From: Bacteriovoracaceae bacterium
GTDB taxonomy: Bacteria > Bdellovibrionota > Bacteriovoracia > Bacteriovoracales > Bacteriovoracaceae
NCBI GenBank assembly: GCA_023701435.1
Contig: JAMPXB010000001.1
Coordinates: 241,871 to 305,870 of the forward strand
Length of the DNA: 64,000 nucleotides
Direction of reading: 5' to 3'
The notes beneath the pieces are model-generated. The model saw nothing but the letters and a program-made list of their open reading frames with translations, searched no databases and had not been told where the DNA came from. Positions 52,337-62,344 of the stretch are shown here, piece after piece. Position 1 is the stretch's first letter; each line of letters starts with the position of its first letter. The position numbers and the translations under genes were made by a program.

Positions 52337-53320
52337 TCACTGGCGGGCATCTTTTTGCACATTTTTTTTGTCTATCATTCCGAAACTTGCGAATTCAACC
52401 TTTGGTATGCCCACTACTTCAATCGTCGTACTTGCAATTTCAATATTGTTAGATTCCAGTTTTTCCAGAAGATCCCGTAAGATTTTGTCTTTAATGTCTC
52501 TGATTCCATGTTCGGATACTATGAATCGGACAGAGAGTTCAAGCCAGTTGTCCGTCAGGCGATAAAAGACTTTTGGTATCATGTCACTTGTCTTTACCCC
52601 ATACTTCCGATCAAGATCCTCCCGAAGAGGTTTGCTCTTCTGATGAACAACTTTCACGTGTTTATTTACACTTTCGAGAAGAATTGTCTCAGCTATTCTT
52701 CTATCGGCATTATACTTTATCGGTAAATTTATCTCTTCCCAGATAAAAGGGAAGCCACGAGTATAGTTAAAAACAGGATTCTCAAAAATCTTGTCATTAG
52801 TGACTGTCACAATTCTTCCTGTAAACTGTCTTCCTTTTATCCACATTGCCGGATCAGCTCCTTGCACGGCAGGAGGTTGTCCCATTTCCATTATTGTGGT
52901 TTGAAGAAAGTTAAGCTCAATCACATCACCACGAATGCCACCCATAGTGATCCTCTCGCCAACGCTGAATGTATTTCCTCTCATTATCATGAGATAGCCG
53001 GCAAATGAAGTCACAACTTTTTGGAGCGCGAAAGCGAGGCCAGCGGTTACAAGACCGAGGCCCGTTGCCAGTCGAGTTGGATTATCAAACCAGATGGAAA
53101 GGAACATAAGAACAATAACAATTGCAGAAAGAAGATTTAGTGCCTGACGAGACCAGAAGCGAACTGATTGCCGTTTCTGGCTGCGTGAATAGACTTTCCA
53201 GATCGCGAAGGTGATCAATTTCTTGAAAGCAACAACAATGAAAATGGTGAAAATGGTCAGTAGAACTTTTTGTCCATTCTCATAGTTGATACCGACAAGT
53301 TTTATTCCAAACACTTCCAT
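52337..53320 (-). CDS. MscS-type mechanosensitive channel
   Basis: 327 residues from the ATG at 53320, 4 bp after the previous stop. Membrane helices at ~20-38 and ~60-78, then the pore helix GLGLVTAGLAFALQKVVTSFAGYLMIM and the beta domain start FSVGERITMGGIRGDVIELNFLQTTIME, the MscS signature. The channel opens under membrane tension to protect from osmotic shock. Coupled with the DUF326 gene. Confidence 0.88.
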   Translation of the reverse strand: MEVFGIKLVGINYENGQKVLLTIFTIFIVVAFKKLITFAIWKVYSRSQKRQSVRFWSRQALNLLSAIVIVLMFLSIWFDNPTRLATGLGLVTAGLAFALQKVVTSFAGYLMIMRGNTFSVGERITMGGIRGDVIELNFLQTTIMEMGQPPAVQGADPAMWIKGRQFTGRIVTVTNDKIFENPVFNYTRGFPFIWEEINLPIKYNADRRIAETILLESVNKHVKVVHQKSKPLREDLDRKYGVKTSDMIPKVFYRLTDNWLELSVRFIVSEHGIRDIKDKILRDLLEKLESNNIEIASTTIEVVGIPKVEFASFGMIDKKNVQKDARQ

Positions 53321-53324
53321 GATT

Positions 53325-53687
53325 CTAGTGTGCCATGTTTCTGCATGAATCCGCACATCGGTGGCACATGTCCGCACACTTCTGCATCATGGAATCATTG
53401 GGATCAACATTTCTGCAGGATGCTTCACAGGCCTCACATACCTTTGCGCACAATTGGCAATGTTCATAGGCAAATTCACCTTTCAATTGCATTAAAGATG
53501 CGCTCATGTTGCACATCTCTGAACATTCCAACATCAGGGAAATATGCTTTTGTTCTGCATGCTTTTCTCCCAGTGAAAGACAATAGGGAATGCAGATTAA
53601 GCATTCCTGATAACAGGCAAGGCAGTCATGAATACATCGTTCCATCCTGGTGCCTTGTAAATGACTTCCCTGAATAGGTGTTTCCAT
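53325..53687 (-). CDS. Four-helix copper-binding protein (DUF326/Csp-like)
   Basis: 120 residues with regular Cys spacing on helices: CIHDCLACYQECLICIPYC, CSEMCN, CQLCAKVCEACEASC and CADMCHRCADSC. This pattern is that of copper-storage proteins and DUF326, which bind Cu(I) inside a four-helix bundle. No signal peptide, so cytosolic. The ribosome site AAGGAGG is strong. Upstream of mscS in the same operon. Confidence 0.88.
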   Translation of the reverse strand: METPIQGSHLQGTRMERCIHDCLACYQECLICIPYCLSLGEKHAEQKHISLMLECSEMCNMSASLMQLKGEFAYEHCQLCAKVCEACEASCRNVDPNDSMMQKCADMCHRCADSCRNMAH

Positions 53688-53785
53688 GTTTCCTCCTTCA
53701 TTGCGGTCTTTGTCTGTTGATCCATAACGAGTAGGTCTGTAATCAGGTCCAAGTCAGGATCTGGGTGACTGAGGTTTCTATTCAT
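53597..53785 (-). CDS. Doubtful small ORF, possibly a truncated gene
   Basis: 62 residues; strong AAGGAG site before the ATG at 53785, but the reading runs 91 bp into the DUF326 gene in another frame. The first ~38 residues (MNRNLSHPDPDLDLITDLLVMDQQTK) may be the real part, with a frameshift before the end. Could be a decayed gene start or a leader peptide. Confidence 0.25.
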   Translation of the reverse strand: MNRNLSHPDPDLDLITDLLVMDQQTKTAMKEETWKHLFREVIYKAPGWNDVFMTALPVIRNA

Positions 53786-53902
53786 AAAAACTCCTTAATA
53801 AGAGAGTTAAATTTAAAGTATAGAGTAGAAACGATGAAAGATAATCATGTTGTCACTGAATTTTGCTTTAAATTAAGTCTCTTTAAGCAAAGGAGAAAAA
53901 TT

Positions 53903-53959
53903 ATGTATACAAATAAAGAAAAAAACTCATGTATGATGGCGGCAATCCTGCAACTGTAA
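53903..53959 (+). pseudogene. 16-codon ORF at the IS21 remnant edge, possibly interrupted gene
   Basis: ATG with AAGGAG upstream, reading MYTNKEKNSCMMAAILQL, stop at 53957-53959. A good start with a very short product next to a transposase remnant suggests an interrupted gene. The rest was not found. Confidence 0.2.
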
Positions 53960-54465
53960 TTACGTACCAATAAAATAAAGAGGGAGGACCATGTCGAACA
54001 TTTTTGCTTGCGACTCTTCAACTACGAAGAGTTCAAGTTCCGTAATTTCACCGGTCGCGGGGTTGATGATTTCCAAACTGTCGCCAGAATAGTCAACCTC
54101 CACACTATGGCCTGGTTGTCGGAAGATTTTCATCGTTATTTTTGGTTCTGGCGGCTTCTTCTCTAGGTGGATACTGACTTGTCGACAGAAGTTAGAATAG
54201 GCCGGTAGCTTATTTTCTTTCGCAAGTTCTTCATAAAGGATCTTTCGAGGAACACCGTGTTCGACTTGATCTGCGATGTAGTCCCAATTGAGAGGGCCAC
54301 CCACTCGAGTTCTTGAAATGCTTCTACCGGAGAACCATTCCAATAGCGCGCCACTGTCTCTCGATTGACCCCAAGAATGCGAGCAACTTGGCGCTGTTTT
54401 TTACCTTGATTTTTGTGAAATAGAACGTCGTTTTGGATGCTCATTTCGATCCTTTTTCTTGCCAT
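53960..54465 (-). pseudogene. istA: IS21-family IstA fragment with frameshift
   Basis: The minus-strand frame from 54465 gives the IstA N-terminal HTH (SIQNDVLFHKNQGKKQRQVARILGVNRETVARYW). Near 54,300 the match moves to another frame: PLNWDYIADQVEHGVPRKILYEELAKEN and the DDE start VEVDYSGDSLEIINP. It stops at 53960, before the rest of the catalytic domain, and there is no IstB. So one frameshift and a 3' truncation. It shows past insertion in segment 2. Confidence 0.8.
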
Positions 54466-54690
54466 GAATTCTCCCTGATGGAGGAATTCTTACATTTGAA
54501 AAAGAACCTGGAACAGCAATAATGACTGGCTGGTACGTTAGGAATTGACTGGCCGGGTTAGGCCATGATCGGACACTGATCATCGCTCAACTGTCGCATA
54601 ACTCCATAAAACTTAAGAATTTTCTTCTCTACTAAAGTAAAATTTTTGAAGTAAAATATTTTTATTAAATCCCCCACATGGAGCAGTTTT

Positions 54691-55716
54691 ATGGCCAACT
54701 TAGACAAGGCCTACCAAGAGTTTTTAGGCGATCTCAAATCAAAGATCGCATCAAGTAGGTATACGGCTGCTAGAGCCGTGAACACTGAGCTTATTTTGCT
54801 CTATTGGGACATTGGAAACTCCATTCTTCAAAAACAGGAGACTGCTGGTTGGGGAAAAAAAGTGATTCAGCAACTTTCAAAAGACTTGGAGGGTGCATTC
54901 CCTGACATGAAGGGTTTTAGTGAGCGGAATCTGGATTTTATGCGCCAATTTGCTAAGTTTTGGCCTGATCCTCAAATTACGAAACAAGTTGTTTCGAAAT
55001 TACCGTGGGGGCATAACATACTGTTATTGCAGAGAGTTTTTAGTGAGTCTGATAGGTTATGGTATGCTCAAAAGTCTCTTGAAAATGGGTGGTCAAGAAA
55101 TGTCTTGGCCATGCAAATCGAGTCTAATCTGAAGGCCCGTATCGGTTCAGATGACAAGACTAACAATTTTGCAGCGACCTTACCAAAGCCCCAGTCTGAT
55201 CTAGCGAACAATACGCTCAAAGACCCCTATATTTTCGATTTCCTCTCAATAGGGCAAGAGGCCCATGAGCGTGAGATTGAAAAATCGCTTGTCGATCACA
55301 TTCAAAAATTTCTTTTAGAGCTTGGTGCTGGCTTTGCTTATGTTGGTCGACAAGTTCATCTCGATGTCGGTGGGGATGACTTTTATCTCGATCTTCTTTT
55401 TTATCACACACGTCTTCATTGTTACGTAGTGGTGGAACTTAAGGCCGATAAATTTAAACCAGAGTATGCAGGCCAGCTGAATTTCTATCTTACAGCAGTT
55501 GATAAACAATTGAAGACTCCAGAGGACAATCCAACGATTGGAATTCTTCTCTGCAAAACAAAAAATAAGGTCGTCGCTGAGTACGCTTTAAAAGATATTT
55601 CAAAGCCGATGGGTATTTCAGAGTACCGCATTGGTGATGCGATACCTGAGAAGATCAAGACAGCATTGCCGAGTATTGAAGAGCTGGAGCAGGAGCTAGG
55701 TGGCAAAGATGAATAA
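54691..55716 (+). CDS. DUF1016 (YhcG-type) PD-(D/E)xK nuclease
   Basis: 341 residues. N-terminal DUF1016_N (RAVNTELILLYWDIGNSILQKQETAGWGKKVIQQLSKDLEGAFPDMKGFSERNL) and C-terminal nuclease core DDFYLDLLFYHTRLHCYVVVELKADKFKPEYAGQLNFYL (~229-267), with Asp and Glu-x-Lys. Family members are linked to mobile elements and may help in recombination or defence. 17 bp before jetA, so probably in the same transcript. Confidence 0.88.
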   Translation: MANLDKAYQEFLGDLKSKIASSRYTAARAVNTELILLYWDIGNSILQKQETAGWGKKVIQQLSKDLEGAFPDMKGFSERNLDFMRQFAKFWPDPQITKQVVSKLPWGHNILLLQRVFSESDRLWYAQKSLENGWSRNVLAMQIESNLKARIGSDDKTNNFAATLPKPQSDLANNTLKDPYIFDFLSIGQEAHEREIEKSLVDHIQKFLLELGAGFAYVGRQVHLDVGGDDFYLDLLFYHTRLHCYVVVELKADKFKPEYAGQLNFYLTAVDKQLKTPEDNPTIGILLCKTKNKVVAEYALKDISKPMGISEYRIGDAIPEKIKTALPSIEELEQELGGKDE

Positions 55717-55733
55717 AGGGATATGGATTGTAA

Positions 55734-57239
55734 GTGGCGAAAAGATCTGAACTAATAAATCAAGAATCGATGGATGGTCTATTACTTCATCATCCATACA
55801 TACTCCTTTTCCAAAAAAATGATTGGCGGGAGTATCTGGAGCTTATTGCCTTAATTTACGACTACCTTGAAGAGGCCAATGCACCAGTGCCGTTCGATGT
55901 CTTGAAAACCATTCTCTATCATCACTACTCAGATAAAGTTGCATCCACAGATGCCAAGATTACAAATTTTTTCACAATGATGATTGCGGAGCTTCAAGTT
56001 TTAAAAGACTCGCATGATCAATGGGGGAAGCGGTTTGTCGAGTCAACTCCACACGGTAAAGAACTGTTAAAGTTGGTAGAGTCGATGCTAGTTCAGAGAA
56101 CCAGGTTCTCTGGGACAAGCGCTGAGACGATGCTGGGAGCATTAAATGGCCTACTCTTTTCAACGCAAAATATGAGTCAAGGAGATGCAGAAAAACATCA
56201 CCGAGAGAAGATAAAAGCGTATCAAGCAGATCTCGAAAAAATCATCAAGAATGGCCCAAAAGCCGCAGAACTCCTCCCTTTGACACATTCTTATGAGGCC
56301 CTTTTCGGTCAGGCCGAAGAAGCCGCTATCCATGTATTAGCTGCTACCGAAGATGTGAAGGTTGCTATTGAGCGTGAGAGAAAGAAACTAGCAGAGAGAT
56401 ACATTAAACAGGAGAAAAGTGCAGGGGAGAACATTCGAATCCTGGCCGATTTTCATTTAGAGCTTCATCAGACTGAAGAGTACAAGAGTTATAAGCAGGC
56501 GAAGGATCTTTTTTCTCAGCTCAGTGCTCAAGTCAGGTTTAAATACAATGACGTGAATAGATTGCTTGGAGTTCTGTTAGAAAAGGATGTCGTTAGTGAC
56601 GATGCCTTGAAGAAATCCCATCTGTCTCGTTTCTCGAATCAATTCGAAGCGGCCGACGCAAGCATCCGTGAAAAAATTAAGGTACAAATTGAGATTCTAC
56701 GTCAGCAAGTGAACCACGCTCTGATGACCGACACTCATCTCGTGCAGAACTCATTGAACAATATCTTCAAAATGCTCTACGGGCAGAAAGATCTGGCCCA
56801 CTGCTGTTTAGAGGACATGGAACTCGAAGTTCGCCATCCCTGGTCTCCTGATTTTGGAGTCATCGAACTAAACTCATTCCATCTTCCCACGGAGATCGAG
56901 GGCATGAAAATTGCCGAAGAAGAATGGACAGTTGAAGACCTAATGTCGCTAGGTCTTGGCTTGGCCCGGGCTGAAGAAAATACGATTTTAAACATCCTAA
57001 CCAAACTTAAAGAACGTCTGATTGAACAAAAATTCATTCTGGTGTCATCCTATGGAGAGTTAACGAGTCTTGCCGAGCTCTATGTGTTGCTCGAAGCTGA
57101 CATCCTTGAGCCAGCTATAAGCAAAGAGCTAAAAGGCAGCTGTGATCTTAGTTTTGCTTTTTTAGGGCGTGCTTTCGTTCTCCGTGAAGTCCCGGACTAT
57201 CAATACACGATAAAGGAATCATATGAGTCAACAAGTTGA
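55734..57239 (+). CDS. jetA: Wadjet subunit JetA (MukF-like kleisin)
   Basis: 501 residues, GTG start. N-terminal winged-helix part (IYDYLEEANAPVPFDVLKTILYHHY) and long helices (KVAIERERKKLAERYIKQEK). In Wadjet the kleisin bridges the SMC heads. Identity rests on the following jetB-jetC-jetD order and length. It overlaps jetB by 17 bp. Confidence 0.85.
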   Translation: MAKRSELINQESMDGLLLHHPYILLFQKNDWREYLELIALIYDYLEEANAPVPFDVLKTILYHHYSDKVASTDAKITNFFTMMIAELQVLKDSHDQWGKRFVESTPHGKELLKLVESMLVQRTRFSGTSAETMLGALNGLLFSTQNMSQGDAEKHHREKIKAYQADLEKIIKNGPKAAELLPLTHSYEALFGQAEEAAIHVLAATEDVKVAIERERKKLAERYIKQEKSAGENIRILADFHLELHQTEEYKSYKQAKDLFSQLSAQVRFKYNDVNRLLGVLLEKDVVSDDALKKSHLSRFSNQFEAADASIREKIKVQIEILRQQVNHALMTDTHLVQNSLNNIFKMLYGQKDLAHCCLEDMELEVRHPWSPDFGVIELNSFHLPTEIEGMKIAEEEWTVEDLMSLGLGLARAEENTILNILTKLKERLIEQKFILVSSYGELTSLAELYVLLEADILEPAISKELKGSCDLSFAFLGRAFVLREVPDYQYTIKESYESTS

Positions 57240-57825
57240 TCTGGAATTGGCCGGTTGTTTACGCCGCCTGCTCAAGAGCCGATTTATTATAAAAGCGAAG
57301 TCAGAAAATTGGTACAGGACCATCGTTGACAAGCAGCAGTCCCTCGGAGGGTTCATGACGGCCATGGCCGCCAAGCTCATCATTAACGAGCAACTTGGAG
57401 TGATCTATCTCCAAGAGTTAGACCCCGAGATTGAGGAGAAGTTGGCCTATCAGCTTGGCTCCAAGATGATTCTTAGGAAGTTCGCCACACATGCCTTGCT
57501 TATCATGCGCAAGAAGAGATCCGATTACTTTTTAAACCCTGATGCCTCTGGGAAGTGTTTCATTACGAAACAGGAGCTTAAAGAACTATTACTCCCTTTC
57601 CTCGAAGGAATAGAAAAGTACAAAGAGGATAAAAAATTGGAATTGGATATTCGAGAAGCCTTGAAGGAGCTCAGAGACCTCCAAGTAATTTTCGAAACAG
57701 GGGATGGGAGTGATGTTTACGAAATTTCACCGGTCTGTGATGTCTTGCTACCTCTTGAAGACATTGAAATCGTAGAGCGCAATATTATGAACTATATGAA
57801 GAATGCAGCAGGGGATTCCCTATGA
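57223..57825 (+). CDS. jetB: Wadjet subunit JetB (MukE-like, DUF4194)
   Basis: 200 residues. Sequence LAGCLRRLLKSRFIIKAKSENWYRTIVDKQQSLGGFMTAMAAKLIINEQLGVIYL is typical of DUF4194, and the C-terminal part is winged helix. It binds the kleisin and DNA. Shares ATGA with jetC. Confidence 0.88.
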   Translation: MSQQVDLELAGCLRRLLKSRFIIKAKSENWYRTIVDKQQSLGGFMTAMAAKLIINEQLGVIYLQELDPEIEEKLAYQLGSKMILRKFATHALLIMRKKRSDYFLNPDASGKCFITKQELKELLLPFLEGIEKYKEDKKLELDIREALKELRDLQVIFETGDGSDVYEISPVCDVLLPLEDIEIVERNIMNYMKNAAGDSL

Positions 57826-60800
57826 TGAGTCAAGGACAAACCCTGGTTCGGATCGAGCTTTACAACTGGGGTAATTTTAGCGGACTTCATACGGTGGAAT
57901 TATATCCAAAGGGAGCATCTGGCCCTCTATTGGCGCCACCTCCCGCATCTGCGATTTTAGGGGTGAATGGATCTGGGAAATCCACCATCATTGACGGAAT
58001 CATGATCGTGCTGCTGCCTTTCGAGCAGGTTCTTAAGCTAGGTGTGACGAATGATTATGAAAAGGGCAGTGGCGGCGGACGCAGAGGTGAGGACTACGTT
58101 CTAGGTAAGTTTGCTTCGTCTGACGGCAGTACGAAGGATCTCGCCTCTGTGTACAACAGACAAAATGGTGTTTCTCTTTTTCAGCTTACTTTTCAGCATA
58201 ATGAGAAGCGTGATTCATTTATAACTGTCGGCGCCGTCTGGTGGTACAATAACTATAAAGTCAGCAATCGACATTTCTACACAACACAATCAGATCTCAG
58301 CATTAAGGACATCTGCCCGGACGGGGTGCTTCCGAAAAACATCAAAGTCTTTAAAGATAATTTCCTTCCCAAAGGGTTTAACCCACAGACCTTCGATACG
58401 GCCCAATCTTATTTCACCATTCTCTCAACCTTGCTCGGAGGAGTTTCAAAAGATGATTTGAAGCTCTTTAATCGAGCTTTCTACGTTAAATCGATCGAGC
58501 ACATCGACAACTTCATAAGGGAGAACATGCTCATCGAGGAAGAGAACGAGAACCTAGGCAACCTCCTCGAGAACGTTTCTAACGGGAATCAAATCACACA
58601 ACAGATCGAGCTTTGTCGAAGAAAGCTCGAAAGTACCGGGAAGATTTTGGAAGCCTTGGAGAAATTGACAGAGCTGCAGGAGAAAATATCCTTCGAAAAG
58701 AAGCAGAAGTCCTTTATTAACTTATTCCAGTATTGGCTTCCGATTTGCCTAGGTCGTGAGCAGTTAGAGGAGATGAAAAGGAAGCTAGAAGATTGCCGGT
58801 TGAAGCTTCCGAATCTCAATGAGCACAAACGCACTCTTGATGGCCTTATTTCTTCTTTAAAGGACAAACTTCAGAGTTCAGAGACGGCCAGAACCCTGGA
58901 GATGCTTGAGGCCCGTGCCGAGCATATGGACGAGAACCTGAAGGGGCTTCGTTCCAAAAAGAATGCTTTTAGCGAAGCGATAGCTAGAGCAAAGGTTCGA
59001 TTGCCACGAGATGCTTCTCCTGCTCAAGTCATTGCTGTCATTCAAACTAAGGTCGGCGAATTTAACCAGCGCATAGAGGATCTGAAAACTGAACTCGATC
59101 AATTACGACGTCAGGAAAACGCATCCCTTGAAAGATCGCGACAGCTAAAAAGTGACCTCGCACATTTCGAATCTCATAAGACACTTATTTCTGGACCGTT
59201 GTACGACGTTAAAATTAATGCTATTCGAGAACTCAAGTTACCAGAAGAAGCTTTAATGTTCGTAGGAGAGACTGTATCAGTAAGCGCGAGTGAAAACAGA
59301 ATAGCTGTAGAATCGGCTCTCGAACCAATCTCAAGAAACTTATTGGTTCATCCGGATTATCTCGATAAAGTGACGGCCTGGATTGATAAAACGAAGCTTA
59401 ACTCCAGTGTGACAGTAAAGCGCATCAGTCACGAGGAACTTTTACTGCAAGCCACGCTTGAAGATAGTGACAAGACTTCAATTCTATCGATGATCTCTTT
59501 GAGGGATCTGAAGGGAAACCCCTTTCATTATTACGTCATTAGATGGTTAAACGCCAGTTACGCCTATCGGTTAGTCAATGTTACCGAATTCAAGCGCGGA
59601 ACTGGCCTATTGGTTACTCGTGACGGGCTAGTGAAAAGAGATAAGACAACCATGAGGAAGCTTAGGAAAGACTTCCAGTATTCCTTAGGCTGGAACCCTA
59701 CTCAGAGGATAGAAGAACTCACAGGCGAGTTACTCGAACTCAATCGGGTTTGGAGCACTCAGAAAGAGAAAATAGATGAACTCGATTGTTCTATTGATAA
59801 AGATAAGGAGTTAATCGGGGTTCTCAAGGCCTATGAATTGACCGAGAAGCTGGATTTTTTTGATCTTCCTAGCCTCGAGCAAAAACTCAAAGATCTAAAT
59901 GATCAAATCGATCAGCTAAAGGAAAAAGATAAGGACCTTGCCTCGGTTCGCAAAGCGCTAGAGAGCAAAGAGCAAGAATACGAGACCACGAGGGCAGAAA
60001 TTGCTGGGATTCAAGCCCAGGAAAAATCTCTCGCCGAAGAATCTGAAAAAATTAAAACCCAACTGCCACAACGGGAGCAGGCCTTCCGTGAAGTCCGATT
60101 CTACCAAGAAGTTTTAAAGGGCTTTCAGACAGAAGAGGATATGATTCAAGAGCTTTCTAAAGGGAGATCGAAGCTCGAGGGAAATTATGTCGAGCACTTG
60201 GCCGACATTGAGGCGAGGCTCGATAACCTTGGGCGAAATAGAGTGTCACTTGTAAGTCGTGCCACGACTCACATGACTAACTATAAGAACGAATTCAGTG
60301 ACCCTAATTTACCCTATGTTTTCCAGGACACAGAGAAACCTCGAGTGCTACTTGACGCTTGGATGGCGCATCGTGAAAAGCTTGAGAAGTCAGAGCTTGC
60401 GGATCTCCAGGAAAAGTGGAAAGAGTTCTTCAACGACGTCCTCATAAATTCCATTAGGGATACGCTAGACGAGCTAAAAGGACAGGAGCGGGACATCCAG
60501 GAGAATATTCACTCTATCAACCGAGTGCTCAGTCTCAATCATTTCGAGAAGCTTCCGACAGAAGAGAGGTATCTGAAGATCGATTCCTCGCCATCGCAGC
60601 ATGAATCCATCAAGCGGTTTAAGACGGAGTCTGCGGTGATTGAAAAAATCTTCTCGTCTCCTGAACTCCGGGCCAAGCTAGAAGAAGCAAATGCAGAAGT
60701 CATAGAGCCCTTAAGAAAGTTCGTGGACTATTTAAAGGATAATGAGCGTGAAAGAAAATTTGTGACGGATATCAGGAACCATTTTCAATTCAAGGTTCAG

Positions 60801-61241
60801 TCATGGTTGAGGAGTGATGTCGCCGAGGACAGGCCAGTCGAAACTTTTACTGGTTCTCGGCACGATGCCAAGAGCTCTGCCCAGACTACCCATCTTGCCT
60901 ATACGCTTTTGGCTTCTTCTCTCGCGTACCGGTTTCGGTTTAACGATCCGATCAAGGGACGGAACACGCCTCGTTTGATCGTCCTAGATGAGTTCGGTGG
61001 GAAGTTTGACAACGAAAAGCCAAGGGACATCTTGCAGATGCTTTCCCTGATGGGATTTCAGCCCGTCCTTGTAAGCCCCATGACGAAGGCGGAGATCCTC
61101 GCTGATGACTTATGTTACGTGACACTTGTTCACAAGGCTTCGGCGAGCAAGTCGAAAGTACAATCCTATCAGATCCAATCGAGGGAGCAGTACAATAAAA
61201 TGGTGCTTGAATTATCGAACGCTGGGGTCGTAACAACGTGA
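57822..61241 (+). CDS. jetC: Wadjet SMC-like ATPase JetC
   Basis: 1139 residues. Walker A ILGVNGSGKSTIIDG (~48), long coiled coils either side of a hinge around 480-620 (SVSASENRIAVESALEP), and C-terminal Walker B LIVLDEFGGKFDNEKPRD (~1052). It is a MukB-like motor that extrudes DNA loops and so measures circular plasmids. The start may be either of two adjacent ATG codons (57822, 57825). Shares GTGA with jetD. Confidence 0.93.
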   Translation: MMSQGQTLVRIELYNWGNFSGLHTVELYPKGASGPLLAPPPASAILGVNGSGKSTIIDGIMIVLLPFEQVLKLGVTNDYEKGSGGGRRGEDYVLGKFASSDGSTKDLASVYNRQNGVSLFQLTFQHNEKRDSFITVGAVWWYNNYKVSNRHFYTTQSDLSIKDICPDGVLPKNIKVFKDNFLPKGFNPQTFDTAQSYFTILSTLLGGVSKDDLKLFNRAFYVKSIEHIDNFIRENMLIEEENENLGNLLENVSNGNQITQQIELCRRKLESTGKILEALEKLTELQEKISFEKKQKSFINLFQYWLPICLGREQLEEMKRKLEDCRLKLPNLNEHKRTLDGLISSLKDKLQSSETARTLEMLEARAEHMDENLKGLRSKKNAFSEAIARAKVRLPRDASPAQVIAVIQTKVGEFNQRIEDLKTELDQLRRQENASLERSRQLKSDLAHFESHKTLISGPLYDVKINAIRELKLPEEALMFVGETVSVSASENRIAVESALEPISRNLLVHPDYLDKVTAWIDKTKLNSSVTVKRISHEELLLQATLEDSDKTSILSMISLRDLKGNPFHYYVIRWLNASYAYRLVNVTEFKRGTGLLVTRDGLVKRDKTTMRKLRKDFQYSLGWNPTQRIEELTGELLELNRVWSTQKEKIDELDCSIDKDKELIGVLKAYELTEKLDFFDLPSLEQKLKDLNDQIDQLKEKDKDLASVRKALESKEQEYETTRAEIAGIQAQEKSLAEESEKIKTQLPQREQAFREVRFYQEVLKGFQTEEDMIQELSKGRSKLEGNYVEHLADIEARLDNLGRNRVSLVSRATTHMTNYKNEFSDPNLPYVFQDTEKPRVLLDAWMAHREKLEKSELADLQEKWKEFFNDVLINSIRDTLDELKGQERDIQENIHSINRVLSLNHFEKLPTEERYLKIDSSPSQHESIKRFKTESAVIEKIFSSPELRAKLEEANAEVIEPLRKFVDYLKDNERERKFVTDIRNHFQFKVQSWLRSDVAEDRPVETFTGSRHDAKSSAQTTHLAYTLLASSLAYRFRFNDPIKGRNTPRLIVLDEFGGKFDNEKPRDILQMLSLMGFQPVLVSPMTKAEILADDLCYVTLVHKASASKSKVQSYQIQSREQYNKMVLELSNAGVVTT

Positions 61242-62317
61242 GCCTCATAAACATAGACAAGATCTTAACGGCGGCGGAGCGATCGTTCCTTCTAACTGGA
61301 GCAGATGAGTACGTCTATACGATCCGAGAAGATAAGAGTGTTCCGAACTTTTATGAAAAAGCGGAAAAGGAATTGCGAAATTTTCCGTGGCTGGTTGTTC
61401 ACAAGTATCGCAAAGTAAAAGAAGGACTAGTGAGCATAGCAAGGCCCTATAAGGTTCTAATCACCTCCCAGGTCCTTGCTGAGCAGCGTCCTGAGTATCT
61501 TCGTGTGAAGAAATCTTTCATAGAGGCTATGGAGAATCCATCTTCATTTCCTATCGCAGAGTTTTTGGAAAAGCATTTTGGACTCTGTTATAGAAAGCAT
61601 TCACAGATTAAAAGTTGTCTAGAGGTCTACCTCTTTCTGATCGCTAATAAGGACGTGTTAGTTGGCCTTCTGCCTCGTCAGATCCCTCATTCGCACTCCA
61701 CTAAGCTGGTCGGAACTGAGTCTTTACTTTTGTCTATGTTCGCCTTTGATTCAATGATTAAGGATGCGGGCTGGGGCGACTTTTATAACTTCTTTGGATT
61801 GAGTGATCGATCAGCAGAGTTCCGGATCTTCGCTGCGAACTGCCAGTGGAGGGGAGTGGCCGTCCAGAAGTTTCACGGGATCCTCTCTAGTCAGATCGCA
61901 GACGCGTATGGCTTTGATGGCCTAAAGAACACCTTAGTCGTGGAGAACCTTGAAAGTTTTCTTCCACTCATTGAGCAGGCCAAACATACTCTTCTTATCT
62001 GGGGGGGTGGATGGAAGTGCACTCTGCTTGATGAGCTGACAAACATCCTTCCAAAGCCCATTTATTACTGGGGTGATATTGATAAAGAGGGTATTGAAAT
62101 CGCATCGCAGTTTTCTCATCAAACTGGAGCGAAGGCAGTTTTCATGGGGCTTGATAGTCTGGAAAAGTATAGGAATCTAGCTCAGAAGATTGATTACGCC
62201 TCTCCAGAGAGGGATTTGATTTTATATCGGGATGTTTATAAGATTGTTTGCGATGAGAAAATCAGAATAGAACAGGAAAAGATTGTTTTGGATTTGGATA
62301 TACTTGGGGTTGAGTAA
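61238..62317 (+). CDS. jetD: Wadjet nuclease JetD (DUF3322/DUF2220, Toprim)
   Basis: 359 residues, GTG start. The C-terminal Toprim site PIYYWGDIDKEGIEIASQF (~279) has the D-x-D/E metal residues of topoisomerase VI A-like enzymes. It cuts circular DNA when the motor stalls. The operon order jetA-B-C-D is complete and intact, so the system should act against plasmids. Confidence 0.93.
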   Translation: MSLINIDKILTAAERSFLLTGADEYVYTIREDKSVPNFYEKAEKELRNFPWLVVHKYRKVKEGLVSIARPYKVLITSQVLAEQRPEYLRVKKSFIEAMENPSSFPIAEFLEKHFGLCYRKHSQIKSCLEVYLFLIANKDVLVGLLPRQIPHSHSTKLVGTESLLLSMFAFDSMIKDAGWGDFYNFFGLSDRSAEFRIFAANCQWRGVAVQKFHGILSSQIADAYGFDGLKNTLVVENLESFLPLIEQAKHTLLIWGGGWKCTLLDELTNILPKPIYYWGDIDKEGIEIASQFSHQTGAKAVFMGLDSLEKYRNLAQKIDYASPERDLILYRDVYKIVCDEKIRIEQEKIVLDLDILGVE

Positions 62318-62344
62318 ATATTGGCTTAATGATTAGAGGTCATA

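Noticed and set aside
52205..52480. Plus-strand frames over the end of mscS and the Pro-rich gene
   Set aside because: They overlap two better-supported minus-strand genes and lack ribosome sites.
53270..53677. Plus-strand frame of 135 codons over the DUF326 gene
   Set aside because: The minus strand has the regular Cys pattern of DUF326 and a strong ribosome site; the plus frame has neither.
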